The notes under the pieces: generated by a model
Databases searched by the model: none
What the model was told of the DNA's origin: nothing
What the model saw: only the letters and a program-made list of their open reading frames with translations
In this document: piece by piece, positions 37,063 to 46,424 of the stretch
How positions within the stretch are numbered: position 1 is the first letter of the stretch
Layout of the letters: every line of letters starts with the position of its first letter
Translations under genes and position numbers: made by a program
Assembly: GCA_964544085.1 (NCBI GenBank)
Contig: CAZIZT010000003.1
Coordinates: forward strand, 159,710-223,709
Source of the DNA: CAZIZT01 sp964544085
GTDB lineage: Bacteria; Campylobacterota_A; Desulfurellia; Desulfurellales; Hippeaceae
Length of the DNA: 64,000 bases
Direction of reading: 5' to 3'

Positions 37063-38765
37063 ATGCAACACGATTCAACTTTATACGTCTGATAATTCTG
37101 ATCCTTTTTGCCCTGGCGCTTTTCAAAGCCTACCGAATAGCAATTGTAGAGCACAACTATTATCTGAAGCGCTACACGAAACGCATCATCAGAACCGTAA
37201 CAAAGCAGGGAAGGCGTGGAGCCATCTTTGGTGGTAGAGGTAGCGCGTTTGCCTTGGACTATCCTGTATATACGCTGTTTGTCGATCCCGTTTACTTCAA
37301 GAACGACATAGCCTACCGCGTGAGGCACGGCCATCCTGAGTATCCTGAAAGGGTGAAACGCTTCATAGATAAGCTTGCCAGAATTCTTGGGGTGAATGCT
37401 GCTGTGATAGATCGAATGATAGATGAGCACCCATCAAGTCACTACGTGGTTATCTCGAAGCGCATCTCGCAGGCTACCTACAAAAAGATAGTAAATGCCG
37501 ATATGCCACCGAGTTTTGGGTTCATACGGCGGTTCAAGCGTTACTACCCTGACGGGGAATACTCCGCACACAATATTGGTTTCTGTTTCTCAAACAGCCA
37601 CGGTGCCGAAGGACTTGAACGTTATTATGACAGGTTTCTCATGGGTAGAAGGATCTCCGACTCCGTTGCCCTTGATGCTTTTAAAGGTTTGCCTCTTCCA
37701 CCGCTTAAGCCCGGTTATGATCTACACATATCGCTAATAAAAGGCATTCAGGATTACGTGCATATGGAACTTGCAAAAACAGTAAAAGAGCATGATGCAA
37801 AAAGCGGTACTGTGATTGTAATGGATCCTTATACCGGGGCAATAATTGCCATGGATTCTTACCCTTTTTACGACAATAATCACTACTCGAGGTATCCTTA
37901 CAGCGATATAAGGAACCGCGCAGTGGCTGATGTATTCGAACCCGGTAGTGTATTCAAGTTGATAACCATGTCTGCTGCGCTTGACTCTGGCAAGTTTAAG
38001 GGTAACGAGATTGTCTACTGTGAAAACGGTAGGTGGAAACTTGGTAGAAGGATCATCCACGATGTGCATAGATTTGGCTGGTTGAGTTTTCGTAACGTGT
38101 TTGTCTATTCAAGCAACATAGGGAGCGCCAAAATAGCCCTAAAGCTAGGAAAGAAGATTTTTTACAGGTATCTTTATCTCTACGGTTTTGGTAGTAGAAC
38201 AGGTATAGATACAATCTCCGAAGCAAAGGGGCTCCTTAAAGACATAATGGGAATTGGCAGAATAGATCTTGCCACAATGGCTTTTGGTCAGGGGATAGGG
38301 GTTACAGAGATTCAGCTTGCAGTTGCATATTCTGTAATTGCAAATGGAGGCTATCGAGTTAGGCCGCACTTTATGGAGTGGCTTAGTCTGGATGGCAAAA
38401 GGAGTTTGAGCTGGAAGGTGCAGAAGGTTCGTATACTTAAGCCTTCAACTGTCAGGATAATACGTTCAATTCTCACTGATGTGGTGAAAAGGGGTACAGG
38501 TAAAAGGGCAGCGCTTAAGGATTATGTGGTTGCGGGTAAAACTGGAACAGCTCAGATACCAAAGCACGGTAGCTACAATACACGTCAGTATGTGGCGTCA
38601 TTTGCCGGTTTTGCGCCGGCGAACAGACCCCGCCTTGTGGTTGTGGTATCCATATTCAACCCTGAAAAAGGCGGATTTTACGGTGGTGTGGTTGCAGCGC
38701 CGCTGTTTGCCAAGATCATGGAGTACTCGTTACACTATCTGGGTGTACCACCAGCTTCACGGTAG
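37059..38765 (+). CDS. ftsI: Division-specific penicillin-binding protein 3 (transpeptidase)
   Basis: A 568-residue class B PBP. One N-terminal membrane helix (about 8-26) is followed by a PBP-dimer domain with GRRGAIFGGRGSAFALDYPV. The transpeptidase catalytic residues are Ser297 and Lys300 (EPGSVFKLI), SSN at 351-353 and KTGTAQ near 490. It crosslinks septal peptidoglycan. The start is a TTG overlapping the ftsL stop (TTGA), so it is coupled. The next division genes, murE onward, are absent here; a U32 gene follows. Confidence 0.94.
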   Translation: MNATRFNFIRLIILILFALALFKAYRIAIVEHNYYLKRYTKRIIRTVTKQGRRGAIFGGRGSAFALDYPVYTLFVDPVYFKNDIAYRVRHGHPEYPERVKRFIDKLARILGVNAAVIDRMIDEHPSSHYVVISKRISQATYKKIVNADMPPSFGFIRRFKRYYPDGEYSAHNIGFCFSNSHGAEGLERYYDRFLMGRRISDSVALDAFKGLPLPPLKPGYDLHISLIKGIQDYVHMELAKTVKEHDAKSGTVIVMDPYTGAIIAMDSYPFYDNNHYSRYPYSDIRNRAVADVFEPGSVFKLITMSAALDSGKFKGNEIVYCENGRWKLGRRIIHDVHRFGWLSFRNVFVYSSNIGSAKIALKLGKKIFYRYLYLYGFGSRTGIDTISEAKGLLKDIMGIGRIDLATMAFGQGIGVTEIQLAVAYSVIANGGYRVRPHFMEWLSLDGKRSLSWKVQKVRILKPSTVRIIRSILTDVVKRGTGKRAALKDYVVAGKTGTAQIPKHGSYNTRQYVASFAGFAPANRPRLVVVVSIFNPEKGGFYGGVVAAPLFAKIMEYSLHYLGVPPASR

Positions 38766-38799
38766 TGTTTTTCGAAGCTTTTTGTATAATTGTTTTGCT

Positions 38800-40017
38800 A
38801 TGAATACCGTAGAACTTGTTTCTCCAGGTGGCAGTCCTGAAAAGATAAAATTTGCTATAGAGTACGGTGCTGATGCAGTTTACTGCGGCTTGAAAAGCTT
38901 CTCGTTGAGGTCAAGAGCACACAATCTGACGCGAGAGCAGTGGAAAGAGGTTTTACGCTATGTAAAAGGCCAGGGAAGGAAAATCTATCTGACACTTAAT
39001 GCCTATCTATTTGACAGGCAGATGGACGAATTGCTTGAGTTACTTGAATTTCTTAAGAACTACCCACCGGATGCATTTATTGTTTCTGATCTGGGCGTCT
39101 TATCTGTTGTAAGGCAGGTGATGGATATACCTGTTCATATCAGCACTCAGGCAAATATAACAAATGCGGATGCGGCGAATCTACTTTCGCAGTTCGGCGT
39201 TAAAAGGGTGGTGCTTGCCCGTGAGATGTCGCTTGAGGATATTCGACGGTTTGTAAAACGCAGTGGGGTTGAGGCTGAGGTATTCATACACGGAGCGATG
39301 TGCATGGCTTACTCTGGGAGATGCTTTATGAGTGCGTTTATGACAGGACGGAGTGCAAACTCCGGCGACTGCGCCCAGAGTTGCAGATGGCGTTATCGGC
39401 TGGTGGAGGAAAAAAGACCCGGAGAGGTTATAGAGGTAGAAGAGCACAGTGAGGGATCGTTCATATTCAACGCCTACGATCTGTGCGCATTGCCGTTTCT
39501 TGATGAGCTGATTGATACTGGTGTTAGAGCATTCAAGATAGAAGGGAGAATGAAGAGCGTCTATTATGTAGGCGTAACCACTGCTATTTATCGTAGAGCG
39601 ATCGACGATATACGAAGCGGTAAGGATTTCAGAAAGCGCCTTGAGTTCTACTACAGTGAGCTTGAGAAGGTAAGCCACAGACCTTATTCTGCCGGTTTTT
39701 ATAAGGGCAGAGCAATGCAGTATGTCTATTCTGGATCCTATATCAGGAACTGCTGTTTCTGTGCGGTATTTGATGGGCTTGGCGATAAAGCACGACTGCA
39801 TGTAAGGAATAGGCTCACACCGGGCGAATACGAGTTGTTTTTACCTGATGCTACCGTGATGAAGCTTGAGCTGAGTGAGTTTTACGATGAACAGGGTAAT
39901 AAAAAAACGGTTGGCAATCCCAATGAATTTTTGTATATTAAGTGCCATGCTGGAACAAAAAGGGGATTTTTGAGAAGATGCGTATCCTGGCGGGAAAATT
40001 CAAGTACAAAAGGATAA
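38800..40017 (+). CDS. Peptidase U32 family protein (TrhP/YegQ-like)
   Basis: A 405-residue protein of the U32 family, several of which act in tRNA U34 hydroxylation rather than proteolysis. The signature is EVFIHGAMCMAYSGRCFMSA, followed by CAQSCRW, which provides cysteines for an iron-sulfur cluster; FKIEGRMKS is also conserved. The start is set at ATG 38800, where VELVSPGGSPEKIK begins as usual in the family; upstream codons in this frame belong to the ftsI shadow. No ribosome binding site is visible, and TATAAT lies only ten bases upstream. Enzyme specificity within the family is uncertain. Confidence 0.88.
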   Translation: MNTVELVSPGGSPEKIKFAIEYGADAVYCGLKSFSLRSRAHNLTREQWKEVLRYVKGQGRKIYLTLNAYLFDRQMDELLELLEFLKNYPPDAFIVSDLGVLSVVRQVMDIPVHISTQANITNADAANLLSQFGVKRVVLAREMSLEDIRRFVKRSGVEAEVFIHGAMCMAYSGRCFMSAFMTGRSANSGDCAQSCRWRYRLVEEKRPGEVIEVEEHSEGSFIFNAYDLCALPFLDELIDTGVRAFKIEGRMKSVYYVGVTTAIYRRAIDDIRSGKDFRKRLEFYYSELEKVSHRPYSAGFYKGRAMQYVYSGSYIRNCCFCAVFDGLGDKARLHVRNRLTPGEYELFLPDATVMKLELSEFYDEQGNKKTVGNPNEFLYIKCHAGTKRGFLRRCVSWRENSSTKG

Positions 40018-40523
40018 ATTATAAGAAGGATGATAAATTGCGTCCCACAAGAAATGTGGTTAGAAAATCGTTTTTCGATACTGTGGCACCAATGGTGAGG
40101 GAGAGCGTGTTTCTGGATCTGTTTGCAGGTTCTGGTACTATGGGCCTTGAGGCACTCTCTCGTGGCGCTAAAAGGGCAATCTTCGTGGATAGAGCGAAGA
40201 GGAGTATAGATATAATCAAAAGAAATGTCAGTGAATCCGGATGTGAAGGTAGTGCCCTTGTTATCAAAGATGATGCCTACAACTTCGCAAAAAGCGATTT
40301 ATTAAAGAGTGTTGATCTGGTGTATGTGGACGCTCCCTATGAGTTTGAGATTGAGATATTTCTGGATGAGTTTTTCAAGTATGTTAATCCACTCGCCGTC
40401 GTCTGTGTAGAGCATGAGCGTTCGCGTATAATGCCTGATAGGTTTGGTAGGTTTGTTAAATTCAAGGTTAGAAACTTTGGAAAGAGTACACTTTCCTACT
40501 TTGGGGTGCCTGAAGATGAGTAA
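39978..40523 (+). CDS. rsmD: 16S rRNA m2G966 methyltransferase
   Basis: A 181-residue SAM-dependent methyltransferase. It opens with MRILAGKFKYKRI, has LDLFAGSGTMGLEALSRGA as SAM motif I, and DAPY where RsmD usually shows DPPY/F. The alanine substitution in this catalytic motif is unusual. It would methylate G966 of 16S rRNA. The start at 39978 lies within the 3' end of the U32 gene and fits the family better than an ATG 12 codons upstream. It overlaps coaD by eight bases, a common rsmD-coaD pairing. Confidence 0.88.
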   Translation: MRILAGKFKYKRINYKKDDKLRPTRNVVRKSFFDTVAPMVRESVFLDLFAGSGTMGLEALSRGAKRAIFVDRAKRSIDIIKRNVSESGCEGSALVIKDDAYNFAKSDLLKSVDLVYVDAPYEFEIEIFLDEFFKYVNPLAVVCVEHERSRIMPDRFGRFVKFKVRNFGKSTLSYFGVPEDE

Positions 40524-41043
40524 TGACATTGCGATTGTACCGGGGACTTTCGATCCGATTACAAACGGTCATGTGGACATTATCAAAAGGGCAAAGAAGA
40601 TCTTTGGAAAAGTAATTGTGGCTGTGGCTGTCAATACAGCCAAAACTCCCATGTTCACCTTTAAGGAACGTGTTGAGCTTACCAGGGAAGTGGTGGAGTC
40701 GATGGATGAGCTTGAAGGCGTAGAGGTGGAGGGCGTGGAAGGGTTGCTTGTAGATTTTGCAAGGAGGGTTGGAGCGAGAATCATCGTTAGAGGTTTGAGA
40801 GCTGTCTCCGATTTTGAGTACGAACTGCAGATGGCATTCATGAACAGGAGATTGCATCCAGAGATTGAGATGATATACATGATGCCGTACATAAAGTATT
40901 CGTTTTTAAGCTCATCCATCGTAAAAGAGGTGTTTCTCAATGGTGGCAATATAGACAGGTTTGTTCCAGCCATTGTTGTACAGCGCATGGAAGAGAAATT
41001 TTTTAAAGAAGGGGGGAGATTAAATGGGAGCAGGAAAGCTTAA
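40516..41043 (+). CDS. coaD: Phosphopantetheine adenylyltransferase
   Basis: A 175-residue nucleotidyltransferase that adenylates 4'-phosphopantetheine in coenzyme A synthesis. The opening PGTFDPITNGHVDI has the catalytic T/HxGH-type motif, and YSFLSSSIVKEV near residue 130 matches the second nucleotide-binding motif. The length is slightly above the usual 160 because of a charged tail that overlaps the next gene by 20 bases. ATG 40516 lies inside the rsmD end. Confidence 0.95.
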   Translation: MSNDIAIVPGTFDPITNGHVDIIKRAKKIFGKVIVAVAVNTAKTPMFTFKERVELTREVVESMDELEGVEVEGVEGLLVDFARRVGARIIVRGLRAVSDFEYELQMAFMNRRLHPEIEMIYMMPYIKYSFLSSSIVKEVFLNGGNIDRFVPAIVVQRMEEKFFKEGGRLNGSRKA

Positions 41044-42226
41044 CAGACGTATCGGTCAGATCGAACCATCCATGACCATAGGTATCAGTGCAAAGGCAAA
41101 GGAGTTGAACGCATCCGGAATAAGGGTACTGACTTTTTCAGCAGGCGAGCCTGATTTTGATACGCCGGAGAACATCAAAGAGGCAGCCATAAGGGCTATA
41201 AAGGAGGGCTTCACGAAGTATACAGCTGCCGGTGGTATAAATGAGCTTAAGGATGCGATTATTGAGAAGGAAAAAAGAAAAAACGGACTGGAATATAAAC
41301 GTGAAGAGGTGTGCGTCTCTGTTGGTGCAAAGCATGCGCTGTTCAATATTGGCGCTGTTATGCTTGAGGAAGGCGATGAGGTAATTATTGCTGCACCGTA
41401 TTGGGTAACCTACGAGGCGATAGTGAAATACTTTGATGCTAAACCGGTGATCGTTCATACGCAAGAAAAGGACGGCTTCGTATTAAAACCGGAGGATTTT
41501 GAAAAGGCTATAACAAATAATACAAAAATGGTATGGATTAATAATCCATGCAACCCCACAGGTGGTACCTACGAGAAGGAAGATCTGGAAGAAATTGCGA
41601 GGATAGCTGAAAAACACGGTATCTGGATTGTGTCCGATGAGATTTACGAGGATATAGTTTTCGATGGTTACAGACCGGTTAGTATAGCAACGCTTTCGGA
41701 TTACGCTTATGAGAGGACACTTGTTGTTAACGGTGTAAGTAAATCCTATTCAATGACCGGCTGGAGGATAGGATACACCTGCGGAGATAAGGAGATAATT
41801 GCAGCAATGACAAAGCTACAGTCTCAGAGCACCTCAAATCCAACTTCTATTGCTCAGATTGCAGCTATTGAAGCCATAAGTGGACCACAGGACAGCGTGG
41901 AGATGATGAGAAAAGAGTTTGAAAAACGCAGGAATTACATTGTTGATGCGCTCAATTCCATAGATGGTATTAGTTGCTTCAAGCCCAAAGGTGCTTTTTA
42001 CGTGTTTCCAAACATATCGAGCTTCTTTGGCAAGGAGTATCATGGCAAGAAGATAAACGGCTCAATGGATTTTGCCATGACGTTACTTGAAGAGGCCAAG
42101 GTGGCGGTTGTGCCTGGTATTGCGTTTGGCGATGACAACTTTATAAGGGTATCGTTCGCTACCGATTTGGACACCATTAAAGAGGGTGTAGAGGCTATCA
42201 GGCAGTTTGTCTCCGAGTTGAAGTAA
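41024..42226 (+). CDS. aspC: Aspartate aminotransferase, class I PLP enzyme
   Basis: A 400-residue aminotransferase of subgroup I-gamma. It opens with the typical IEPSMTIGISAKAKEL, has WINNPCNPTGGTY for PLP and substrate, and the PLP lysine in GVSKSYSMTGWRIGY. RVSFATDLDTI near the end supplies the substrate arginine. It transfers amino groups between aspartate and 2-oxoglutarate; some relatives also take prephenate. GGGGGGAG precedes ATG, and the start overlaps coaD by 20 bases. Confidence 0.9.
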   Translation: MGAGKLNRRIGQIEPSMTIGISAKAKELNASGIRVLTFSAGEPDFDTPENIKEAAIRAIKEGFTKYTAAGGINELKDAIIEKEKRKNGLEYKREEVCVSVGAKHALFNIGAVMLEEGDEVIIAAPYWVTYEAIVKYFDAKPVIVHTQEKDGFVLKPEDFEKAITNNTKMVWINNPCNPTGGTYEKEDLEEIARIAEKHGIWIVSDEIYEDIVFDGYRPVSIATLSDYAYERTLVVNGVSKSYSMTGWRIGYTCGDKEIIAAMTKLQSQSTSNPTSIAQIAAIEAISGPQDSVEMMRKEFEKRRNYIVDALNSIDGISCFKPKGAFYVFPNISSFFGKEYHGKKINGSMDFAMTLLEEAKVAVVPGIAFGDDNFIRVSFATDLDTIKEGVEAIRQFVSELK

Positions 42227-42230
42227 TCCT

Positions 42231-44483
42231 ATGGCTGATGAGGAGAAGGACGAACAGGTCATAGTAATCGAGGATCTCGAGGAGGAAGAGGAGGGGGAAG
42301 AACTCAAGGATGAGGGAGCCCCCGAAGAGGAACCCGGCGGCGAGAAGGAAGCTGAGAGGCCTGCTGCTGAAGGTGCGCAGGAGGCTACCATCTCGCCGCG
42401 GTCTCCTAAAAAGAGTCTAATCTTTGCTCTTCTTGGTGGAGTTGTTTTTCTAAGTGTTATTGTCATTGCCTATTTTGTTTTCTTCAAAAAACCGCAAAAG
42501 CCTCAAAAAGTAGCTCATCCTGCAGCAAAGCTTGTGCATAGAAAGGTCAAAAAGGTCAGGGTTGAAAAACAGAAGGTTAAGCACATTGCTAAAAAGAAGA
42601 AGGCTCCAGCAAAGTACAATCCCACGGTAGATGTTCATTTTATTCAGGCTATGAGGCTGCAGGCTACAGGCAACTATAGGGCAGCAATCAACGAGCTGAA
42701 GCAGGCAAGCCTGGATCTGTATCTATCCTATTATAACATTGGCTATCTTTACCTTAAGATGGGCATGGTTAAGAAAGCAAAGGAGTATCTGCTCGACAAG
42801 ACCGAGGAGTATCTAAAACTTACGATAGAAAATAATCCGGATTTTATCGATGCCTATGTCAATTTGTTCAAAGTCTATATGGCAAAGGGTGAGTACGGCA
42901 AAGCACAGAAAATTATAGATCTGCTTGAGCACAAGAACGTGCCTGTTGAAGAGCTTGAAACAATGAAAGCTTACTACGGTTTTGTTGTAAGCAGAAATCG
43001 AAAGGGTGTTGAGGAGCTGCTACAGCGTTATCCAGATTCACCGCTTTTGAACAGTCTTGAAGGTGAGGTTTTGCTCACCGAAGGAAGAATTTCCAAAGCA
43101 CTTGAGCATTTCAAAAAGGCACTTAAGACCTATCAAATGGGCAGCGTCTATTATAACACCATGCTTGCTGATGTTGAGGCTGGACATTACTCAAAGGCTC
43201 TTAATAGCATAAACAAAACCACTTATATGGATTTTTCTCGCATTAATTGCAGGGATTTTCTGTCTTTCTACCTGTTATTCAAAGCGTATAAATTCACTGC
43301 AGCGCACGATTACCTTTTACGAGCACTCAAACAAGATAATGCAACCTGTTTCTCCCATTTCAGAATTGTGCCAATATCTGTTAGCAGACTATCGACCAAA
43401 GATCTGGTTGTTCGCAGAAATGTGCCTTACATGTTGGCAGCTGAAATTATGAATATGTATTTGAGACCTATTAAGTTTGTTTTAAAGGGTGCAGTTAGCG
43501 GTATTAAGCTGGGAAAACTCTATGAAAGGCTTGGTTTACCGGCGAGGGCATTTAAAAGCTATGCCTCGACGGCAAATTTTGCACAGGCGATGTTGCTTTC
43601 TGAACGTGCTGTTGCGCTGTATTTAAAGGGTAAGTATGCTGATGCTTTAGCCTATTACAAAGAGGCGTCTAAACGTCTGGGCGAAAGTGATCCTATTGTT
43701 CTATACAACATAGCAATTATGTATCTGAAATTGCATAAACTGAACAAGGCAATGCCAATTATTGAGCGTTTGAACAATGCCTATCCAGACTTTCCTCTTC
43801 CCTACCTGTTGCTATTTATAGCCCAGCAACTCTCAGGAAAACATGAGAATGCTATACAACAGCTTGGAAACTTTGTTATAAAGGCAAATTCTGTTAAAGG
43901 CGCCAACAGAGAGCTTAAAGGGTTGAGCATAATCGCCGATTTTGTTGCCAACAACAGGGTGGGTAATGTAGCCTCTCTCTCCATAGAGCAGCGCCGTCTG
44001 TTTCTTGTGATTCGTGCGGCACTAAACGATGACCTTGATTACATCAGGCTCGAGAGTGCCTTTTTGAAAAGCTTTGGTCTTGCCATAGATGCTACAAATA
44101 ACTTAAGCATAATCAAGTATTTTGCCAGGTACTATCCAACAGATTTCATAAGACGTACCCTATCGGATTACTACCTGATTGAGAAGGATTATGAGGATGC
44201 TTACAGGGCACTGTTTGGGATACCCGTTTATACCGCTGTGGACTATTATAAATTTGGAATCGCCTATCTTTTGGACGGCTATCCGGAGGTGGCAGATAAC
44301 TTTTTTACAAAGTCTATCCTGAAAAGTGCTGGTATGTATGATGGTTATGTTGCCAAGGTGATACTACAGGCAGCGAAGGGTGATTTGAAAGGCATAGAGT
44401 ACTATCTAAAAATCATCCTTAAGCGGGAGAGGGCCTGGTTCAATTCTGATGTTTACCTCAGCTATAAAATCACGTTTAAATAA
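42231..44483 (+). CDS. Membrane-anchored tetratricopeptide-repeat protein with acidic N-terminus
   Basis: A 750-residue protein. Residues 1-60 form a very acidic, Glu-rich cytoplasmic tail. A transmembrane helix at about 63-83 (IFALLGGVVFLSVIVIAYFV) is followed by a Lys-rich linker and many helical repeats of about 34 residues (for example AINELKQASLDLYLSYYNIG), fitting TPR/SEL1-like folds. It is thus a periplasmic scaffold, probably for protein contacts. It lies between the aminotransferase and PBP1A, so a cell-wall role is possible but unproven. No closer family is recognised. Confidence 0.7.
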   Translation: MADEEKDEQVIVIEDLEEEEEGEELKDEGAPEEEPGGEKEAERPAAEGAQEATISPRSPKKSLIFALLGGVVFLSVIVIAYFVFFKKPQKPQKVAHPAAKLVHRKVKKVRVEKQKVKHIAKKKKAPAKYNPTVDVHFIQAMRLQATGNYRAAINELKQASLDLYLSYYNIGYLYLKMGMVKKAKEYLLDKTEEYLKLTIENNPDFIDAYVNLFKVYMAKGEYGKAQKIIDLLEHKNVPVEELETMKAYYGFVVSRNRKGVEELLQRYPDSPLLNSLEGEVLLTEGRISKALEHFKKALKTYQMGSVYYNTMLADVEAGHYSKALNSINKTTYMDFSRINCRDFLSFYLLFKAYKFTAAHDYLLRALKQDNATCFSHFRIVPISVSRLSTKDLVVRRNVPYMLAAEIMNMYLRPIKFVLKGAVSGIKLGKLYERLGLPARAFKSYASTANFAQAMLLSERAVALYLKGKYADALAYYKEASKRLGESDPIVLYNIAIMYLKLHKLNKAMPIIERLNNAYPDFPLPYLLLFIAQQLSGKHENAIQQLGNFVIKANSVKGANRELKGLSIIADFVANNRVGNVASLSIEQRRLFLVIRAALNDDLDYIRLESAFLKSFGLAIDATNNLSIIKYFARYYPTDFIRRTLSDYYLIEKDYEDAYRALFGIPVYTAVDYYKFGIAYLLDGYPEVADNFFTKSILKSAGMYDGYVAKVILQAAKGDLKGIEYYLKIILKRERAWFNSDVYLSYKITFK

Positions 44484-44489
44484 AGAGTT

Positions 44490-46424
44490 ATGAAGAAGAT
44501 TCTCAGGCTGCTTGGTTTTCTGTTTCTTGCTGTTTTTATAGTGGGTTTTGTTGTACTGGCGATTTACCTGGGCTCTATCTACGTCAGCGTGCAAAAGGAC
44601 TTTAACAGGGCGGTTTCTGTTAAAGTGCTACCGCTTCCAACACGTGTCTACTCCTCGGACGGCAAGCTCATAGGTAGTTTTGGGTTACAAAACAGGATCC
44701 CGGTTAAATTGAAGGATATCTCAGTTAATATGCGCTATGCCATACTGGCAAGTGAGGATGCCAGATTCTATGAGCACGGTGCTATAGATATTGTGAGCAT
44801 TATAAGGGCTCTGATTACGGATCTTATTCACAAAAGGGTGCTGCAGGGAGGAAGCACTATCACGCAGCAGCTTGTTAAGAACATTTATTTGACACCCTCT
44901 CGTACAATAACAAGGAAACTCAAGGAGATCATCCTCGCCTATAGACTTGAAAGACAACTGACGAAGAATCAAATACTTGAACTCTACCTGAACACTGTCT
45001 ATTTTGGCGCGGGAGCCTGGGGTATTGAGTCGGCTGCAAGAACGTATTTTGATACACATGCTAAAGATCTGACCATACCACAGGCTGCGCTTCTTGCTGG
45101 TTTGGTCAAAGCTCCAAGTGCATATAACCCTTACAAACATCCACAGGCAGCCAAAAGGCGTATGATGTATGTGCTCAGAAGAATGTATGAAAACCATTTC
45201 ATTACGCGAAAGCAGTACGAAGAAGCCATGCATAGCAAGATTGTACTAAAAAAGAGACCCCCCAACTTTTTTGGTCTTATCATTGCACCTTATTTTACAG
45301 ACTATATAAAAACCTGGCTCATAGATAGATTTGGTGAGGATGTTGTCTACAAAAGTGGCCTTAAAGTCTATACAACACTTGATACCAGATTGCAACGTTA
45401 TGCTTTTATAGCAGTAAAAACAGGGATTCTCAGGCTAAAAAGGCCTTATGATGGTCTTCAGGGAGCTCTACTTGCCATGGATCCTAAAACGGGTTACGTA
45501 AAGGCTATGGTGGGTGGTTTCAACTACGAACAGAGCCAGTTTAATAGGGCTTTGCAGGCAAGAAGGCAGCCTGGAAGTTCATTCAAACCGTTTATATATC
45601 TGACCGCTATTACTCAGGGCTATATGCCCACCGATACAATCAAGGATGAACCTATTGTTTTCAGATTTAATGGTAAACAGTGGAGACCCAAGAATTACGA
45701 GGGAGTCTTTCATGGAACAGTGACACTAATGTATGCACTTGTACATTCTATAAATGTAGCAACAATTAATCTGCTTAACGCAGTGGGCATTGACAATGTT
45801 ATCAGACTTGCTCACAGGTTTGGCATAAAGGAGAAGATTCCTCACAATCTCTCCATAGCGCTTGGATCGCTGTCTGTTAGGTTGATTGAGATGGTCAGAG
45901 CCTATGCCGCTTTCGATAACTACGGCCTGCTTCCAAAGCCCATATTTGTAACGAAGGTTGTGGATAAATACGGCAGGGTTATCTATCAGCAAAAACCCCA
46001 GCTTAAGAGGGTTGCAAACACCATTGATACGTTTATCCTAACCGGTATGCTTAAAAACGTAATCAACTATGGAACAGGTAGGAAGGCAAGGGTGATTGGC
46101 AGACCACTTGCAGGCAAAACTGGTACCACGAATGACTACAGGGATGCCTGGTTTATAGGCTTTTCGCCCCGTCTTGTGTGTGGAGTTTGGGTTGGTTATG
46201 ACGATAACAGACCTATTTTCCGTGGTGCAACAGGGGCGCGTGCAGCATTGCCTATCTGGATAACCTTTATGAAAAATGCGCTGAGCAATCAACCGATAAG
46301 AACCTTTCCTGTTCCACCGGGTGTTACCGAGGATGTTCTAAAAGAACTTGGACCTCCACAGAAGCCGTCGCAGATAAAACAGAAGCCCACCATTCAGACG
46401 CTCTATGAGAGATTCTTCCGTTAG
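44490..46424 (+). CDS. mrcA: Penicillin-binding protein 1A, bifunctional glycosyltransferase/transpeptidase
   Basis: A 644-residue class A PBP. One N-terminal membrane helix (about 5-28) precedes a GT51 domain with catalytic Glu in SEDARFYEHGAID and QGGSTITQQLVKN. The transpeptidase has the serine in RQPGSSFKPFIY and the KTG box in GKTGTTNDYRDAW. It polymerises and crosslinks peptidoglycan. The short C-terminal tail is typical of a compact PBP1A. It overlaps rluD by 20 bases. Confidence 0.95.
   Translation: MKKILRLLGFLFLAVFIVGFVVLAIYLGSIYVSVQKDFNRAVSVKVLPLPTRVYSSDGKLIGSFGLQNRIPVKLKDISVNMRYAILASEDARFYEHGAIDIVSIIRALITDLIHKRVLQGGSTITQQLVKNIYLTPSRTITRKLKEIILAYRLERQLTKNQILELYLNTVYFGAGAWGIESAARTYFDTHAKDLTIPQAALLAGLVKAPSAYNPYKHPQAAKRRMMYVLRRMYENHFITRKQYEEAMHSKIVLKKRPPNFFGLIIAPYFTDYIKTWLIDRFGEDVVYKSGLKVYTTLDTRLQRYAFIAVKTGILRLKRPYDGLQGALLAMDPKTGYVKAMVGGFNYEQSQFNRALQARRQPGSSFKPFIYLTAITQGYMPTDTIKDEPIVFRFNGKQWRPKNYEGVFHGTVTLMYALVHSINVATINLLNAVGIDNVIRLAHRFGIKEKIPHNLSIALGSLSVRLIEMVRAYAAFDNYGLLPKPIFVTKVVDKYGRVIYQQKPQLKRVANTIDTFILTGMLKNVINYGTGRKARVIGRPLAGKTGTTNDYRDAWFIGFSPRLVCGVWVGYDDNRPIFRGATGARAALPIWITFMKNALSNQPIRTFPVPPGVTEDVLKELGPPQKPSQIKQKPTIQTLYERFFR

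Noticed and set aside
38524..38799. Long N-terminal extension of the U32 protein
   Set aside because: This stretch lies within ftsI in another frame and the U32 family starts at VELVSPGG.
40444..40515. N-terminal extension of CoaD
   Set aside because: It overlaps rsmD; CoaD family proteins start just before PGTFDP.
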